A DNA stretch of 64,000 nt from Pseudochelatococcus lubricantis (lineage in GTDB: Bacteria; Pseudomonadota; Alphaproteobacteria; Rhizobiales; Beijerinckiaceae), in assembly GCF_011762225.1 (NCBI RefSeq), contig NZ_JAASQI010000002.1:434001-498000 (forward strand), written 5' to 3'. Of this stretch, positions 19,812 through 30,924 are shown piece after piece (the first letter of the stretch is position 1; each line of letters starts with the position of its first letter). A model generated the notes under the pieces. That model had not been told where the DNA came from, made no database searches, and saw only the letters and a program-made list of their open reading frames with translations. The position numbers and the translations under genes were made by a program.

Positions 19812-20120
19812 ATGACTGGTCAGAATATCCGCATTCGCCTGAAGGCGTTCGATCATCGCGTGCTGGATGCGTCCACGCTCGAGATCGTTTCGACCGCGAA
19901 AAGGACGGGTGCGAAGGTGCGGGGTCCGATCCCGCTGCCTACTCGTATCAAGAAGTTTACTGTGAACCGTTCGCCGCACATCGACAAGAAGTCGCGCGAA
20001 CAGTTCGAGATGCGCACTCACCTGCGCGTTCTCGACATCGTTGAACCCACACCGCAGACGGTCGACGCGCTGATGAAGCTCGATCTGGCTGCTGGTGTTG
20101 ACGTGGAAATCAGGCTCTGA
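19812..20120 (+). CDS. rpsJ: 30S ribosomal protein S10
   Basis: S10 (102 residues) is a 30S head protein and, as NusE, part of antitermination complexes. It begins [19 protein letters not shown] and contains the conserved [19 protein letters not shown]. It opens the S10 operon. The upstream 151-nt gap carries the bulged hairpin described separately. Confidence 0.98.
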   Translation: MTGQNIRIRLKAFDHRVLDASTLEIVSTAKRTGAKVRGPIPLPTRIKKFTVNRSPHIDKKSREQFEMRTHLRVLDIVEPTPQTVDALMKLDLAAGVDVEIRL

Positions 20121-20170
20121 CTTTCCCGGCGGGGAAGGTCAGGCTCAGGAACGCCCTGGAGGATATGCTC

Positions 20171-20890
20171 ATGCGCTCCGGCGTCATCGCACAAAAGGTC
20201 GGGATGACTCGCATTTTTACTGATGCGGGTGAGCATATCCCGGTGACTGTTCTGAAGGTGGACAACTGTCAGGTTGTCGCGCACCGGACGGTCGAAAAGA
20301 ACGGTTACACCGCGCTGCAGGTCGGCGTCGGTCTGGCCAAGGTCAAGAATGTCTCGAAGGCTGAGCGCGGCCATTACGCCATCGCCCAGGTCGAGCCGAA
20401 GAAGAAGCTTGCGGAGTTCCGCGTCGATCCGGGTCAGGAAATTCCGGTCGGTGCGGAAATCACGGTCGATCACTTTGTTCCCGGCCAGTTCGTGGACGTG
20501 ACAGGTGTGAGCACCGGTAAGGGTTTCGCGGGCGGCATGAAGCGGTGGAACTTCGGCGGGTTGCGGGCCACACACGGCGTGTCGGTCTCGCACCGTTCGA
20601 TCGGTTCGACCGGCGGCCGTCAGGACCCGGGCAAGACCTTCAAGAACAAGAAGATGCCGGGCCACCTCGGTGTCGAGCGCGTGACCACGCAGAACCTGCG
20701 TGTCGTCCAGACGGACGTCGAGCGCGGCCTCATTCTGGTGGAAGGCGCAGTGCCGGGAGTTGCCGGTGGCTGGATCACGGTTCGCGATGCTGTGAAGCGC
20801 GTGCTTCCCAAGGAAGCACCGCAGCCGGGCAGCTTCCGGGAGCGTCAGGCTGGGACGGCGGCTGCGGAAGAGCAGGAGAGCGCGGAATGA
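20171..20890 (+). CDS. rplC: 50S ribosomal protein L3
   Basis: L3 (239 residues) is an early assembly protein near the peptidyl transferase centre. It begins [17 protein letters not shown], with the [17 protein letters not shown] loop containing the glutamine normally methylated by PrmB. The start at 20171 has GGAGG 8 nt upstream; the ATG at 20165 is only 2 nt from it and is rejected. The C-terminal ~25 residues are an acidic, alanine-rich tail. Its stop overlaps the rplD start by 4 nt. Confidence 0.97.
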   Translation: MRSGVIAQKVGMTRIFTDAGEHIPVTVLKVDNCQVVAHRTVEKNGYTALQVGVGLAKVKNVSKAERGHYAIAQVEPKKKLAEFRVDPGQEIPVGAEITVDHFVPGQFVDVTGVSTGKGFAGGMKRWNFGGLRATHGVSVSHRSIGSTGGRQDPGKTFKNKKMPGHLGVERVTTQNLRVVQTDVERGLILVEGAVPGVAGGWITVRDAVKRVLPKEAPQPGSFRERQAGTAAAEEQESAE

Positions 20891-21507
20891 AGCTCGACGT
20901 GACTACGCTCGACGGCGGCAATGCCGGCGCGATCGAGCTTGATGAAGCCATCTTCGGCCTGGAGCCGCGTGCTGATCTCATCCAGCGTTACGTGCGTTGG
21001 CAGCTTGCCGCGCGCCAGGCTGGCACGCACAAGTCGCTTGGCCGGTCGGAAATCGCCCGCACGGGCAAGAAAGTCTACCGCCAGAAGGGCACCGGCGGCG
21101 CGCGTCACGGCTCTGCCCGCGCGCCGCAGTACCGCGGTGGCGGCAAGGCCTTTGGACCGGTGGTGCGCAGCCATGCGCATGACCTGCCCAAGAAGGTGCG
21201 CCAGCTCGCGCTCAAGCATGCGCTGTCCGCCAAGGCTCGCGCTCAGACGCTGATCGTCCTCGACGACGCACGCGCGGTGGAGCCGAAGACCAAGGCGCTG
21301 AAGGAGCAGTTCGGCAAGCTCGGACTGTCGAACGCTCTCGTGATCGGCGGAACGGAGATCGATACGAATTTCCGTCTCGCTGCCCGTAACATTCCGAACG
21401 TGGATGTCCTGCCTGTGCAGGGCATCAACGTCTATGACATCCTGCGGCGGGACACGCTTGTTCTGACGAAGGCCGCCGTGGACGCGCTGGAGGCGCGCTT
21501 CAAATGA
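20887..21507 (+). CDS. rplD: 50S ribosomal protein L4
   Basis: L4 (206 residues) lines the exit tunnel; in enterobacteria it also represses the S10 operon. Visible motifs are the tunnel loop [16 protein letters not shown] and GGGKAFGP, and [16 protein letters not shown] near the C terminus. The ATG overlaps the rplC stop and the TGA overlaps the rplW start, showing tight coupling. Confidence 0.97.
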   Translation: MKLDVTTLDGGNAGAIELDEAIFGLEPRADLIQRYVRWQLAARQAGTHKSLGRSEIARTGKKVYRQKGTGGARHGSARAPQYRGGGKAFGPVVRSHAHDLPKKVRQLALKHALSAKARAQTLIVLDDARAVEPKTKALKEQFGKLGLSNALVIGGTEIDTNFRLAARNIPNVDVLPVQGINVYDILRRDTLVLTKAAVDALEARFK

Positions 21508-21800
21508 GTATTGACCCGCGCCACTATGATGTGATCGTCGGCCCTGTCATCACCGAAAAGGCCACCAACCTTTCGGAACAGAACAAGGTCGTGTTCAAAG
21601 TCGCCAAGACGGCGACGAAGCCGCAGATCAAGACGGCCGTCGAGAAGCTGTTCGACGTCAAGGTCGAGAGCGTGAACACGCTCGTGACCAAGGGCAAGAC
21701 GAAGCGCTTCAAGGGCGTTCTGGGTCAGCGGTCCGACGTCAAGAAAGCTGTCGTGACTCTTGCAGAGGGTCATAACATCGATGTGACGACAGGCCTGTGA
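21504..21800 (+). CDS. rplW: 50S ribosomal protein L23
   Basis: L23 (98 residues) sits at the tunnel exit and docks SRP and trigger factor. It contains [16 protein letters not shown] and [14 protein letters not shown]. It overlaps rplD by 4 nt and precedes rplB by 21 nt. Confidence 0.97.
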   Translation: MSIDPRHYDVIVGPVITEKATNLSEQNKVVFKVAKTATKPQIKTAVEKLFDVKVESVNTLVTKGKTKRFKGVLGQRSDVKKAVVTLAEGHNIDVTTGL

Positions 21801-21821
21801 AGCTGGTGAAGGAGTGAACCG

Positions 21822-22661
21822 ATGGCTTTGAAGCATTTCAAACCGGTTACGCCGAGCCAGCGCCAGCTGGTGATCGTCGACCGGACCGGGCTGCACCGCG
21901 GCGCGCCGGAGAAGGCGTTGACCGTGGGCCTGCCCAGCAAGGGCGGGCGTAACAACAACGGACGTATCACGGTGCGTTTCCGTGGCGGCGGGCACAAGCG
22001 CAGCTACCGTATCGTCGACTTCAAGCGTCGTGAACGGCTGGGCGAGGTCGCGACCGTCGAGCGTATCGAGTACGATCCGAACCGCAGCGCGTTTATCGCG
22101 TTGCTGGCGTTTCCGGATGGCGGCAAGTCCTACATCCTCGCGCCGCAGCGTCTGAACGCCGGCGATTCGGTGACCTCGGGCGAGCAGGCCGACATCAAGC
22201 CCGGCAATGCCCTGCCTCTGGCGAGCATTCCGGTCGGTACGATCGTGCACAACGTCGAACTGAAGATCGGCAAGGGCGGCACGATCGCCCGCTCGGCGGG
22301 CGCCTATGCGCAGATCGTGGGTCGCGACCAGGGTTATGTGATCCTGCGTCTCAACTCGGGCGAGCAGCGTCTCGTTCATGGCCAGTGCTTTGCGACCGTC
22401 GGTGCGGTCTCGAACCCTGACCATTCGAACACCAACAAGGGTAAGGCCGGCCGTTCGCGTTGGCTGGGTCGCCGGCCGCACAACCGCGGTGTGACGATGA
22501 ACCCGATCGACCATCCGCACGGCGGTGGTGAAGGGCGTACGTCGGGTGGTCGTCATCCGGTCACGCCGTGGGGCAAGCCGACGAAGGGTAAGAAGACCCG
22601 TTCCAACAAGCGAACGGATACCTTCATTGTCTCCAGCCGCCACACGAAGAAGAAGAGGTAA
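21822..22661 (+). CDS. rplB: 50S ribosomal protein L2
   Basis: L2 (279 residues) is a primary 23S rRNA-binding protein needed for subunit association and peptidyl transfer. It starts [17 protein letters not shown], contains [19 protein letters not shown], and ends with the hallmark [26 protein letters not shown] precedes the ATG. Confidence 0.98.
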   Translation: MALKHFKPVTPSQRQLVIVDRTGLHRGAPEKALTVGLPSKGGRNNNGRITVRFRGGGHKRSYRIVDFKRRERLGEVATVERIEYDPNRSAFIALLAFPDGGKSYILAPQRLNAGDSVTSGEQADIKPGNALPLASIPVGTIVHNVELKIGKGGTIARSAGAYAQIVGRDQGYVILRLNSGEQRLVHGQCFATVGAVSNPDHSNTNKGKAGRSRWLGRRPHNRGVTMNPIDHPHGGGEGRTSGGRHPVTPWGKPTKGKKTRSNKRTDTFIVSSRHTKKKR

Positions 22662-22671
22662 GGGGCGCGCA

Positions 22672-22950
22672 ATGGCACGTTCTACTTGGAAAGGTCCGTT
22701 CGTTGACGGCTATGTCCTCAAGAAGGCCGAGGCCGCGCGTGCTTCCGGCCGTTCGGAGGTGATCAAGATCTGGAGCCGTCGCTCCACGATCCTGCCTCAC
22801 TTCGTAGGATTGACGTTCGGCGTCTATAACGGTCAGAAGCACATTCCGGTTGCGGTCTCCGAGGAGATGGTCGGTCACAAGTTCGGCGAATTCTCGCCGA
22901 CGCGGACTTTCCACGGGCACGCGGCCGACAAGAAAGCGAAGAGGAGATAA
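22672..22950 (+). CDS. rpsS: 30S ribosomal protein S19
   Basis: S19 (92 residues) is a 30S head protein. It starts [20 protein letters not shown], with [16 protein letters not shown] and [16 protein letters not shown]. Start at 22672, 10 nt after the rplB stop, behind AGGGG. Confidence 0.97.
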   Translation: MARSTWKGPFVDGYVLKKAEAARASGRSEVIKIWSRRSTILPHFVGLTFGVYNGQKHIPVAVSEEMVGHKFGEFSPTRTFHGHAADKKAKRR

Positions 22951-22953
22951 GCC

Positions 22954-23334
22954 ATGGGTAAGGCATCTGCTCCCCGCGCGCTGAAGGACAATGAAGCGAA
23001 GGCGGTGGCGCGCAACCTGCGCGTCTCGCCCCAGAAGCTCAATCTGGTTGCGCAGCTGATCCGCGGCAAGCGGGTGGAGAGGGCTCTGGCCGATCTCCAG
23101 TTCAGCCGCAAGCGTATCGCCGTCGACGTCCGCAAGGCGCTCGAGAGCGCTATCGCCAATGCCGAGAACAACCACGACCTCGATGTGGACGATCTGGTCG
23201 TCGCCGAGGCCTTCGTTGGCAAGGGTCTTGTCATGAAGCGGTTCCACGCACGTGCCCGCGGTCGCGGCGCGCGTATTGAAAAGCCGTTCTCGCACCTGAC
23301 GATCGTGGTGCGCGAAGTCGCTGCAGAGGCTTGA
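22954..23334 (+). CDS. rplV: 50S ribosomal protein L22
   Basis: L22 (126 residues) lines the exit tunnel with a long beta-hairpin ([20 protein letters not shown]). It starts [18 protein letters not shown] and lies 3 nt after the rpsS stop. The hairpin shows no insertion or deletion of the type linked to macrolide resistance. Confidence 0.97.
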   Translation: MGKASAPRALKDNEAKAVARNLRVSPQKLNLVAQLIRGKRVERALADLQFSRKRIAVDVRKALESAIANAENNHDLDVDDLVVAEAFVGKGLVMKRFHARARGRGARIEKPFSHLTIVVREVAAEA

Positions 23335-23344
23335 GGAGGAGACG

Positions 23345-24055
23345 ATGGGTCAGAAGGTCAATCCGGTCGGCCTGCGTCTCGGTATCAACCGGACGTGGGA
23401 CTCCCGCTGGTTCGCAGGCAAGGGCGAGTACGGCCGCCTGCTGCATGAGGATATCGCGATCCGCGAGGCGCTGCTGAAGCAGCTCAAGCAGGCGGCGGTG
23501 TCGCGTATCGTTATCGAGCGTCCGCACCGCAAGGCGCGAGTGACGATCTACTCGGCGCGTCCGGGTGTCGTCATCGGCAAGAAGGGCGCCGACATCGAGA
23601 AGCTGCGCAAGACGGTTTCGAAGCTGACGAGCGCCGAAGTGAGCATCAACATCGTCGAGGTGCGCAAGCCCGAGACCGATGCGACTCTCGTTGCGGATTC
23701 GATCGCTCAGCAGCTTGAGCGGCGTGTGGCATTTCGTCGCGCCATGAAGCGCGCGGTGCAGTCGGCGATCCGTCTGGGCGCCGAAGGCATTCGTATCAAC
23801 TGCTCGGGACGCCTCGGCGGCGCCGAGATCGCGCGTCTCGAATGGTATCGTGAAGGCCGGGTGCCGTTGCACACCTTGCGCGCTGACATCGATTATGGTA
23901 CAGCCACCGCCTTCACGACATACGGTACGTGCGGAATCAAGGTCTGGATCTTCAAGGGCGAGATCCTGGAACACGACCCCTCGGCCCAGGACAAGCGGCT
24001 GGCGGAAGAGAGTGGCGGTCAGCGCTCTCACGGCCGTCGCGATTCTGCGGCTTGA
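23345..24055 (+). CDS. rpsC: 30S ribosomal protein S3
   Basis: S3 (236 residues) helps form the mRNA entry site. It starts [20 protein letters not shown], has a KH domain with [15 protein letters not shown], and the C-terminal domain [18 protein letters not shown]. It follows rplV by 10 nt with GAGGAG before the ATG. Confidence 0.98.
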   Translation: MGQKVNPVGLRLGINRTWDSRWFAGKGEYGRLLHEDIAIREALLKQLKQAAVSRIVIERPHRKARVTIYSARPGVVIGKKGADIEKLRKTVSKLTSAEVSINIVEVRKPETDATLVADSIAQQLERRVAFRRAMKRAVQSAIRLGAEGIRINCSGRLGGAEIARLEWYREGRVPLHTLRADIDYGTATAFTTYGTCGIKVWIFKGEILEHDPSAQDKRLAEESGGQRSHGRRDSAA

Positions 24056-24074
24056 GGAGCGGGAGTAAGGATAA

Positions 24075-24488
24075 ATGCTTCAGCCCAAGAGGACGAAGTT
24101 TCGTAAGCAGTTCAAGGGCCGTATTCACGGAGAGGCCAAGGGCGGCACCGATCTGAATTTCGGTGAGTTCGGTCTCAAGGCTCTTGAACCCGAGCGGGTG
24201 ACGGCGCGTCAGATCGAAGCCGCCCGCCGTGCCATTACGCGCCAGATGAAGCGTCAGGGCCGCGTGTGGATTCGCGTTTTCCCGGATGTTCCGGTTTCGG
24301 ACAAGCCGGCGGAAGTGCGCATGGGTAAAGGTAAGGGCTCGCCCGATTACTGGGCGTGCCGTGTCAAGCCGGGTCGCGTGATGTTCGAGCTGGCTGGTGT
24401 CAACGAGGAGATCGCCCGTGAGGCGCTTCGCCTCGGCGCCGCCAAGCTGCCGATCAAGACGCGGTTCGTTCAGCGTATCGCCGAGTAA
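24075..24488 (+). CDS. rplP: 50S ribosomal protein L16
   Basis: L16 (137 residues) lies near the A site of the 50S subunit. It starts [20 protein letters not shown] and contains [20 protein letters not shown], plus the [20 protein letters not shown] segment. It is 19 nt after rpsC. Confidence 0.97.
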   Translation: MLQPKRTKFRKQFKGRIHGEAKGGTDLNFGEFGLKALEPERVTARQIEAARRAITRQMKRQGRVWIRVFPDVPVSDKPAEVRMGKGKGSPDYWACRVKPGRVMFELAGVNEEIAREALRLGAAKLPIKTRFVQRIAE

Positions 24489-24499
24489 GGGAGGGCGAC

Positions 24500-24715
24500 A
24501 TGACATCGAAGCAGAGGCTCTCCGACCTCAAGGCATTGTCGGTGGACCAGCTTCAGGATGAGCTTGTGAAGCTCAAGAAGGAGCAGTTCAACCTGCGTTT
24601 TCAGCGCGCCACCGGGCAGCTCGAGAACACGGGTCGCGTGAGGGAAGTGCGTCGCGATATCGCGCGCGTGAAGACGTTCCAGCAGGCGAAGCTCGCCGGT
24701 GCGGCTAAGGCTTGA
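24500..24715 (+). CDS. rpmC: 50S ribosomal protein L29
   Basis: L29 (71 residues) is a small helical-hairpin protein next to L23 at the tunnel exit. It contains the [19 protein letters not shown] motif and [14 protein letters not shown]. It is 11 nt after rplP. Confidence 0.96.
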   Translation: MTSKQRLSDLKALSVDQLQDELVKLKKEQFNLRFQRATGQLENTGRVREVRRDIARVKTFQQAKLAGAAKA

Positions 24716-24725
24716 GGAGACGGCG

Positions 24726-24977
24726 GTGCCGAAACGTATTTTGCAGGGCGTTGTCGTTAGCGACAAGCAGGACAAGACGGTCGTGGTCAAGGTGGAGCGT
24801 CGTTTCACGCATCCGCTGCTGAAGAAGACTGTCCGGCGGACGAAGAACTACCACGCGCACGACGAGGCGAACCAGTTCAAGGTCGGCGACACGGTATGGA
24901 TTGAGGAATCCCGTCCGCTGTCGCGGCTGAAGTCGTGGGTGGTTGTGCAGGAATCGCAAAGCGGTTCCGGGGCGTAA
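24726..24977 (+). CDS. rpsQ: 30S ribosomal protein S17
   Basis: S17 (83 residues) is a primary 16S rRNA binder with an OB fold. It starts with GTG at 24726 ([19 protein letters not shown]), placed by GAGGAG 6 nt upstream. An in-frame ATG nine codons earlier overlaps the rpmC end and does not fit the family start. [19 protein letters not shown] is the conserved core. Confidence 0.96.
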   Translation: MPKRILQGVVVSDKQDKTVVVKVERRFTHPLLKKTVRRTKNYHAHDEANQFKVGDTVWIEESRPLSRLKSWVVVQESQSGSGA

Positions 24978-25084
24978 GTCAAGTTCATCAACAAGGCGAG
25001 GGGACCGCAAGATCCCCGTCAGGCGCAGTCCCAGAGGCATTGTCCCTTGGGGAAACCGTCTGAGACAGAGAAAGGATCTGTGCC

Positions 25085-25453
25085 ATGATCCAGATGCAAA
25101 CCAATCTCGACGTTGCCGACAACTCCGGCGCGCGTCGCGTCATGTGCATCAAGGTACTGGGTGGCGCGAAGCGCAAGTATGCCGGTGTCGGCGATATCAT
25201 CGTCGTGTCCGTGAAAGAGGCCATTCCGCGCGGTCGCGTGAAGAAGGGCGACGTGATGAAGGCCGTCGTGGTGCGCACGGCGAAGGATATCCGCCGCGCT
25301 GACGGTTCGGTCATCCGTTTCGACAACAATGCGGCGGTGCTGATCAACAACCAGAAGGAACCGGTCGGCACACGTATCTTCGGGCCGGTTCCGCGCGAGC
25401 TGCGCGCCAAGAACCACATGAAGATCATTTCGCTTGCTCCCGAGGTGCTGTGA
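25085..25453 (+). CDS. rplN: 50S ribosomal protein L14
   Basis: L14 (122 residues) forms an intersubunit bridge and is the target of the RsfS silencing factor. It starts [20 protein letters not shown] and contains [21 protein letters not shown] 107-nt gap separates it from rpsQ and includes a short GGGGA/TCCCC hairpin near 25000. Its TGA shares one base with the rplX ATG. Confidence 0.97.
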   Translation: MIQMQTNLDVADNSGARRVMCIKVLGGAKRKYAGVGDIIVVSVKEAIPRGRVKKGDVMKAVVVRTAKDIRRADGSVIRFDNNAAVLINNQKEPVGTRIFGPVPRELRAKNHMKIISLAPEVL

Positions 25454-25770
25454 TGGCCGCGAAGATCAAGAAGGGCGACAAGGTCGTCGTACTCGCGGGC
25501 CGCGACAAGGGTCAGGCCGGCGAGGTTCTGCGCGTGCTTCCCGAAGAGGGGCGCGCGATCGTTCGTGGCGTCAACATCGTCAAGCGTCACACGCGCCAGT
25601 CGGCGACGAGCGAGGGCGGCATCATCTCCAAGGAGGCGCCGCTTCATCTGTCCAATCTGGCCGTGGCTGACCCCAAGGACGGCAAGCCGACGCGCGTTGG
25701 ATTCAGGATTCTGGAAGACGGGCGCAAGGTTCGCTTTGCCAAGCGTTCGGGGGATGTGATCGATGTCTGA
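25453..25770 (+). CDS. rplX: 50S ribosomal protein L24
   Basis: L24 (105 residues) is an assembly initiator with a KOW motif: [20 protein letters not shown]. The ATG at 25453 overlaps the rplN stop by one base; a GTG one codon earlier is not needed. [20 protein letters not shown] follows. It overlaps the next gene, rplE, by 8 nt. Confidence 0.96.
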   Translation: MAAKIKKGDKVVVLAGRDKGQAGEVLRVLPEEGRAIVRGVNIVKRHTRQSATSEGGIISKEAPLHLSNLAVADPKDGKPTRVGFRILEDGRKVRFAKRSGDVIDV

Positions 25771-26341
25771 GGCAGCTACCGTTGATCTGGGCGCGAATTA
25801 CGTTCCGCGCCTGCGCAAGCATTACGACGAGGTCGTGCGGGCGAAGCTGATCGAGGAGTTCGGCTACGAGAACCCCCTCCAGGTCCCGGTGATCGAGAAG
25901 GTCGTCATCAATATGGGCGTTGGCGAGTCCGTCAACGACTCCAAGAAGGCGTCCGTCGCGGCTGGGGATCTGGCGCTCATCGCCGGTCAGAAGCCGGTCA
26001 TCACCCGGGCCCGCAAGGCAATCGCGACGTTCAAGCTGCGCGAGAACATGCCGATCGGCGCAAAAGTGACGCTCCGCAAGGCCCGCATGTACGAGTTCCT
26101 TGACCGTCTCGTGACCGTGGCGCTGCCGCGGGTGCGCGACTTCCGTGGCCTCAATCCGAAGTCGTTTGACGGCCGCGGCAACTACGCGATGGGGCTGAAG
26201 GAGCATCTTGTGTTTCCGGAAATCGACTACGACAAGGTCGACCAGCCGTGGGGCATGGATATCATCGTCGTGACGACGGCGCGCACGGATGCCGAGGCCC
26301 GCGCGCTGCTGAAGCACTTCAACTTCCCGTTCCGGCAGTGA
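25763..26341 (+). CDS. rplE: 50S ribosomal protein L5
   Basis: L5 (192 residues) binds 5S rRNA in the central protuberance. It contains [35 protein letters not shown] and the [16 protein letters not shown] segment. It is slightly longer at the N terminus than the enterobacterial protein, as usual for alphaproteobacteria. It overlaps rplX by 8 nt. Confidence 0.97.
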   Translation: MSEAATVDLGANYVPRLRKHYDEVVRAKLIEEFGYENPLQVPVIEKVVINMGVGESVNDSKKASVAAGDLALIAGQKPVITRARKAIATFKLRENMPIGAKVTLRKARMYEFLDRLVTVALPRVRDFRGLNPKSFDGRGNYAMGLKEHLVFPEIDYDKVDQPWGMDIIVVTTARTDAEARALLKHFNFPFRQ

Positions 26342-26381
26342 GAGCGTTCGCTCTCAGACGCGGACACCGGAGACAAGACAT

Positions 26382-26687
26382 ATGGCAAAGAAGAGTTCAA
26401 TCGAAAAGAACAAGCGGCGCGCTGCGCTGGTGAAGCGCTATGCCGCCAAGCGCGAGGCGCTGCTTGCGATCGCCAACGACGAGGCGCTGCCCATCGAGGA
26501 GCGTTTCGAGGCGCGCCTCAAGCTTGCAGAGCTGCCGCGCAACTCGAGCCCGACGCGCATCCGCAATCGGTGCGAGGTCACGGGGCGTCCGCGCGCGTAT
26601 TACCGCAAGCTGCGCATGTCGCGTATTGCATTGCGGGAACTGGGGTCGCAGGGCCTCATCCCCGGTCTTGTTAAGTCGAGCTGGTAA
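26382..26687 (+). CDS. rpsN: 30S ribosomal protein S14 (zinc-independent form)
   Basis: S14 (101 residues) is a 30S head protein. The long form lacks the CXXC...CXXC zinc site of the short type; only one cysteine is present in [18 protein letters not shown]. It starts [20 protein letters not shown]. It sits between rplE and rpsH, as expected. Confidence 0.97.
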   Translation: MAKKSSIEKNKRRAALVKRYAAKREALLAIANDEALPIEERFEARLKLAELPRNSSPTRIRNRCEVTGRPRAYYRKLRMSRIALRELGSQGLIPGLVKSSW

Positions 26688-26701
26688 GGAGGTCGATTAA
26701 G

Positions 26702-27100
26702 ATGGCGATCAACGATCCGCTTGGCGATCTGCTCACCCGTATCCGCAACGCGCAGCTGCGCCGCCGCGGTAAGGTCACGACGCCCGGCTCCAAGCTGCGC
26801 GCGCGCGTGCTTGAGGTTCTGCAGGCAGAAGGTTACATTCGCGGTTTCTCGTCGACGGAGTACGGCAACGGCCGCACCGAGTTTGAGGTGGAACTGAAGT
26901 ATTTCGACGGCGAACCGGTCATCCGCTCCATCCAGCGCGTGTCAAAGCCTGGCCGGCGCGTCTACGCATCGGTCGACAAGCTGCCGCGTGTCGCCGATGG
27001 CCTTGGTGTCGTTATTCTTTCGACACCAAAGGGGGTCATGGCTGACCATACGGCGCGTGAGGCCAACGTGGGCGGCGAAGTGCTCTGCCAGGTGTTCTGA
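26702..27100 (+). CDS. rpsH: 30S ribosomal protein S8
   Basis: S8 (132 residues) binds the central domain of 16S rRNA and represses the spc operon in enterobacteria. It starts [20 protein letters not shown] and contains [16 protein letters not shown] and [13 protein letters not shown]. It follows rpsN by 14 nt. Confidence 0.97.
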   Translation: MAINDPLGDLLTRIRNAQLRRRGKVTTPGSKLRARVLEVLQAEGYIRGFSSTEYGNGRTEFEVELKYFDGEPVIRSIQRVSKPGRRVYASVDKLPRVADGLGVVILSTPKGVMADHTAREANVGGEVLCQVF

Positions 27101-27165
27101 GGCCTGCTGTGCAGGGTCTTTGAATTATTTGTCAGGCATGTCAGTGGGAGCCACGGGAGGCCATT

Positions 27166-27699
27166 ATGTCTCGTATTGGTAAAAAGCCGGTGACTATCCC
27201 GGCAGGTGTGACGGCGACCGTGAACGGTCAGGCTGTCAAGGTGAAGGGCACGAAGGGCGAACTGTCCTTCGTTGTTCCGGATGAGGTCAGCGTCGAGCTG
27301 AAGGACGGGGCGATTAAGGTCGACCCGCGTGACGATACGAAGAAGTCGCGCTCGCTGTGGGGCATGTCGCGTTCGCGCGTTGCCAATCTCGTGCAGGGCG
27401 TCACGCAGGGCTTCGAGAAGAAACTCGAAATCAATGGCGTGGGTTACAAGGCGGCGGTGCAGGGCAAGATCCTGAAGCTGTCGCTCGGTTTCAGCCATGA
27501 CGTTGACTTCGAGATTCCTGCGGGCATCCTGATCGCGACGCCGAAGCCGACGGAAATCGTCATCACTGGCATCGACGCGCAGCGCGTCGGCCAGACGGCG
27601 GCGGAAATTCGCGAGTATCGCCGTCCCGAGCCCTACAAGGGCAAGGGCGTGAAATACGCGAACGAGTTCATCTTCCGCAAGGAAGGCAAGAAGAAGTAA
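27166..27699 (+). CDS. rplF: 50S ribosomal protein L6
   Basis: L6 (177 residues) lies near the factor-binding site. It starts [20 protein letters not shown], contains [20 protein letters not shown], and ends [27 protein letters not shown] precedes the ATG; the 65-nt gap to rpsH is the only noncoding stretch nearby. Confidence 0.97.
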   Translation: MSRIGKKPVTIPAGVTATVNGQAVKVKGTKGELSFVVPDEVSVELKDGAIKVDPRDDTKKSRSLWGMSRSRVANLVQGVTQGFEKKLEINGVGYKAAVQGKILKLSLGFSHDVDFEIPAGILIATPKPTEIVITGIDAQRVGQTAAEIREYRRPEPYKGKGVKYANEFIFRKEGKKK

Positions 27700-27711
27700 G
27701 GAAGCGCAGCG

Positions 27712-28074
27712 ATGGCTGAATATATCAGTTCCACGGAGCGCCGGAAGGCGCGGGTCCGTCGCGCGCTCCGTGCGGCGGCAAACGGTCGGGCACGTCTGTC
27801 CGTTCACCGTTCCTCCAAGCAGATTTACGCGCAGATCATTGATGACACGCATGGCCGTACTCTGGCTCAGGCGTCTTCACTCGAAAAGGACCTGCGCGAG
27901 AAGCTCAAGACTGGCGCCGACATTGAGGCGGCGAAGGTCGTCGGCAAGCTCATTGCAGAGCGTGCGATTGCGGCGGGCGTCAAGGAAGTCGTGTTCGACC
28001 GTGGTGCCTTCATCTATCACGGCCGCATCAAGGCTCTCGCCGATGCGGCGCGCGAGGGTGGTCTCGACTTCTGA
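27712..28074 (+). CDS. rplR: 50S ribosomal protein L18
   Basis: L18 (120 residues) binds 5S rRNA together with L5. It contains [18 protein letters not shown] and the C-terminal [20 protein letters not shown]. It is 12 nt after rplF. Confidence 0.97.
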   Translation: MAEYISSTERRKARVRRALRAAANGRARLSVHRSSKQIYAQIIDDTHGRTLAQASSLEKDLREKLKTGADIEAAKVVGKLIAERAIAAGVKEVVFDRGAFIYHGRIKALADAAREGGLDF

Positions 28075-28160
28075 TCGGCCGCCTGCGTCCGGTCAGAAGT
28101 TTCGGCGGATTGAATTAATCATGCGAGCGGGGGCCGCCGCCCCGCGTCAGTGAGACTGTT

Positions 28161-28742
28161 ATGGCAAGAGAACGTCAGCAGCAGCGCGACCGTGAAGAGC
28201 GCGACAGCGAATTCACGGACAAGCTGGTCCATATCAACCGCGTTGCCAAGGTGGTGAAGGGCGGTCGTCGTTTCGGCTTCGCCGCGCTCGTCGTCATCGG
28301 CGACCAGAAGGGCCGGGTCGGTTTCGGCCACGGCAAGGCGCGTGAAGTGCCGGAAGCGATTCGCAAGGCCACCGAGTCGGCCAAGCGCGCGCTGGTGCGT
28401 GTGCCGCTCAAGGAAGGCCGCACGCTGCATCACGATGTCGCAGGCCGTTGGGGCGCCGGGCGCGTCGTTCTGCGCGCTGCACCTCCCGGCACGGGTATCA
28501 TCGCCGGCGGCCCGATGCGCGCCGTGTTCGAGACGCTCGGCGTCGCGGATGTGGTGGCGAAGTCCATTGGCTCGTCCAATCCCTACAACCTGGTCCGCGC
28601 CACGTTCGATGCGCTGAAGCGTGAGGATAGCCCGCGCTCTGTCGCCGCCCGCCGTGGCCTGAAGGTGTCGACCCTGCAGTCGCGTCGCCGCGATGCGACC
28701 GAAGGCGAGACGTTCGGTGCCGACGCGGCTGGCGCCGAGTAA
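28161..28742 (+). CDS. rpsE: 30S ribosomal protein S5
   Basis: S5 (193 residues) acts in decoding fidelity and mRNA entry. It contains [35 protein letters not shown] and [20 protein letters not shown]. The 86-nt spacer to rplR is longer than neighbouring spacers. It has a C-terminal extension of about 25 residues relative to the enterobacterial protein, as seen in related bacteria. Confidence 0.97.
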   Translation: MARERQQQRDREERDSEFTDKLVHINRVAKVVKGGRRFGFAALVVIGDQKGRVGFGHGKAREVPEAIRKATESAKRALVRVPLKEGRTLHHDVAGRWGAGRVVLRAAPPGTGIIAGGPMRAVFETLGVADVVAKSIGSSNPYNLVRATFDALKREDSPRSVAARRGLKVSTLQSRRRDATEGETFGADAAGAE

Positions 28743-28753
28743 GGGGGTGGATG

Positions 28754-28969
28754 ATGACGAATAACACTTCCGGCAAGACGCTGATCGTCGAGCAGACGGG
28801 TAGCCCCATCCGGCGTCCCGCCGCCCAGCGCCAAACGCTGATCGGTCTTGGGCTGAACAAGCTTCGCCGCCGCTCCGAACTGGAGGATACGCCGGCGGTC
28901 CGCGGTATGATCGAGAAGGTCAAGCACCTCGTGCGCGTCGTTTCGGACGCTTCCGAAAGCGGCAAGTGA
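28754..28969 (+). CDS. rpmD: 50S ribosomal protein L30
   Basis: L30 (71 residues) is a small 50S protein. The core is [20 protein letters not shown] followed by [17 protein letters not shown] and [11 protein letters not shown]. Two adjacent ATGs stand at 28751 and 28754 behind GGGGGTGG; either may be used. Confidence 0.95.
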   Translation: MTNNTSGKTLIVEQTGSPIRRPAAQRQTLIGLGLNKLRRRSELEDTPAVRGMIEKVKHLVRVVSDASESGK

Positions 28970-28979
28970 GGAGGGCGCA

Positions 28980-29474
28980 ATGGTCAAGCTGAACGAAATT
29001 TCGGACAATCCGGGTGCCGTCAAGGAGCGTACGCGCGTCGGGCGCGGCATCGGTTCCGGCAAGGGCAAGACGGGCGGACGCGGCGTCAAGGGTCAGAAGT
29101 CCCGCTCCGGTGTCGCCATCAAGGGCTTCGAGGGTGGCCAGATGCCCATCCATCGCCGCCTGCCGAAGCGCGGCTTCAACAACATCTTCGCGCTGCACTT
29201 CAACGAGGTGAACATCGGCCGCATTCAGGAGGCCATCGAGGCCGGCAAGCTGGATGCGGCGCAGGTCGTCACCAACGAAGTGCTGCTCGCGGCCGGTGTT
29301 GTCAGCAAGCTGCGGGACGGCGTGCGCATCCTCGGCCAGGGCGAGCTGAAGGCGAAGGTGTTGTTCGAGGTCGCTGGCGCATCGAAGTCTGCGGTTGCGG
29401 CGATCGAGAAGGCCGGCGGATCGGTGACGATTTTTGCCGCCGCTGCTGCGCCGTCGCAGGTGGCGGAAGCGTAA
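28980..29474 (+). CDS. rplO: 50S ribosomal protein L15
   Basis: L15 (164 residues) is a late-assembly 50S protein. It starts [20 protein letters not shown] and has the glycine-rich [18 protein letters not shown] segment and [17 protein letters not shown]. It lies 10 nt after rpmD; a 112-nt gap separates it from secY. Confidence 0.97.
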   Translation: MVKLNEISDNPGAVKERTRVGRGIGSGKGKTGGRGVKGQKSRSGVAIKGFEGGQMPIHRRLPKRGFNNIFALHFNEVNIGRIQEAIEAGKLDAAQVVTNEVLLAAGVVSKLRDGVRILGQGELKAKVLFEVAGASKSAVAAIEKAGGSVTIFAAAAAPSQVAEA

Positions 29475-29586
29475 GATCGCGCTATATATGGGAACGGGGC
29501 AGTGGCGACACGGGGAGCGATCTCTGGCTGTCGCCATTGTCGTGTGATGGCCCTGTGCGGAATGTATACCCGAGGATTTGACAGCC

Positions 29587-30924
29587 ATGGCATCGGCAGC
29601 TGAACAGCTTGCGGCAAATCTCAATTTCGGTGCCTTCACCAAGGCCGAGGAACTCAAGAAGCGCATCTGGTTCACGCTCGGCGCGCTGATCATCTACCGA
29701 CTGGGCACCTATATTCCGCTTCCCGGCATCAACCCGCAGGCGCTGTCGGACATCTTCCAGCAGACGCAGGGCGGGGTGCTTGGCCTGTTCAACATGTTCT
29801 CCGGCGGCGCGGTCGGCCGTATGGCGATCTTCGCGCTCAACATCATGCCGTACATCTCGGCCTCGATCATCGTTCAGCTCCTGACGAGCGTGCTGCCGTC
29901 GCTGGAGGCGCTGAAGAAGGAGGGCGAGGCGGGCCGGAAGGTCATCAACCAGTACACCCGGTACCTGACGGTGGTGCTGGCGATATTCCAGGCATGGGGT
30001 ATTGCCTTCGGTCTTGAAAGCTCGGGCGGCATCGTGCTTGATCCGGGGCTGTTCTTCCGCATCTCGACGGTGATCACGCTGGTCGGTGGCACGATGTTCC
30101 TGATGTGGCTCGGCGAGCAGATCACGTCGCGCGGCATCGGCAACGGCACGTCGCTCATCATCTTCGCCGGTATCGTGGCCGAACTGCCGCGCGCGATCGG
30201 CGGGACGCTGGAACTCGGGCGGCAAGGCGCGCTGTCGACGGGTATCATTCTGGGCGTCATCGTGATGGCGATCGTCGTGATCGCGTTCATCGTGTTCATG
30301 GAGCGCGCGCAGCGGCGCCTGCTGATCAACTATCCCAAGCGCCAGGTCGGTAACCGGCTTTACGAGGGGCAGACATCGTTCCTGCCTCTCAAGCTCAACA
30401 CCGCAGGCGTCATTCCGCCGATCTTCGCCTCCTCGCTGTTGCTGCTGCCAACGACTATCGCGAGTTTCTCGCAGGCGGGCGGAAACACGGGCGTTCTCGG
30501 CACGCTGGCATCGTATCTGGCGCACGGCCGGCCGCTCTATATGGTGCTCTATGTCGCGCTGATCGTCTTTTTCGCTTTCTTTTACACGGCGATCGTCTTC
30601 AATCCGACGGAGACGGCGGATAATCTCAAGAAGCACGGCGGCTTCATTCCCGGCATTCGGCCAGGCGAGCGCACTGCGGACTATATCGACTATGTGCTGA
30701 CTCGCATTACCGTGGTCGGTGCTGCGTATATTGCCTTGATCTGCCTGTTACCGGAAGTTCTGATTTCCTATGCATCTCTTCCGTTCTATTTTGGCGGCAC
30801 GTCATTGCTGATCGTCGTCAGCGTGACGATGGACACCGTCGCGCAGGTGCATGGGCATCTCATGGCCCACCAGTACGAGGGGCTGGTCAAGAAGGCTAAA
30901 TTGAAGGGGGCGAGAAGAAGATGA
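29587..30924 (+). CDS. secY: Preprotein translocase subunit SecY
   Basis: SecY is the channel of the Sec translocon. The 445-residue protein has ten membrane segments, starting near [39 protein letters not shown] and the cytoplasmic loop [20 protein letters not shown] are typical. The start is ATG at 29587; a TTG nine bases earlier is too close to GAGG. The gene ends with an ATGA overlap onto adk. Its usual partner gene secE is not in this window (see the str-locus finding). Confidence 0.98.
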   Translation: MASAAEQLAANLNFGAFTKAEELKKRIWFTLGALIIYRLGTYIPLPGINPQALSDIFQQTQGGVLGLFNMFSGGAVGRMAIFALNIMPYISASIIVQLLTSVLPSLEALKKEGEAGRKVINQYTRYLTVVLAIFQAWGIAFGLESSGGIVLDPGLFFRISTVITLVGGTMFLMWLGEQITSRGIGNGTSLIIFAGIVAELPRAIGGTLELGRQGALSTGIILGVIVMAIVVIAFIVFMERAQRRLLINYPKRQVGNRLYEGQTSFLPLKLNTAGVIPPIFASSLLLLPTTIASFSQAGGNTGVLGTLASYLAHGRPLYMVLYVALIVFFAFFYTAIVFNPTETADNLKKHGGFIPGIRPGERTADYIDYVLTRITVVGAAYIALICLLPEVLISYASLPFYFGGTSLLIVVSVTMDTVAQVHGHLMAHQYEGLVKKAKLKGARRR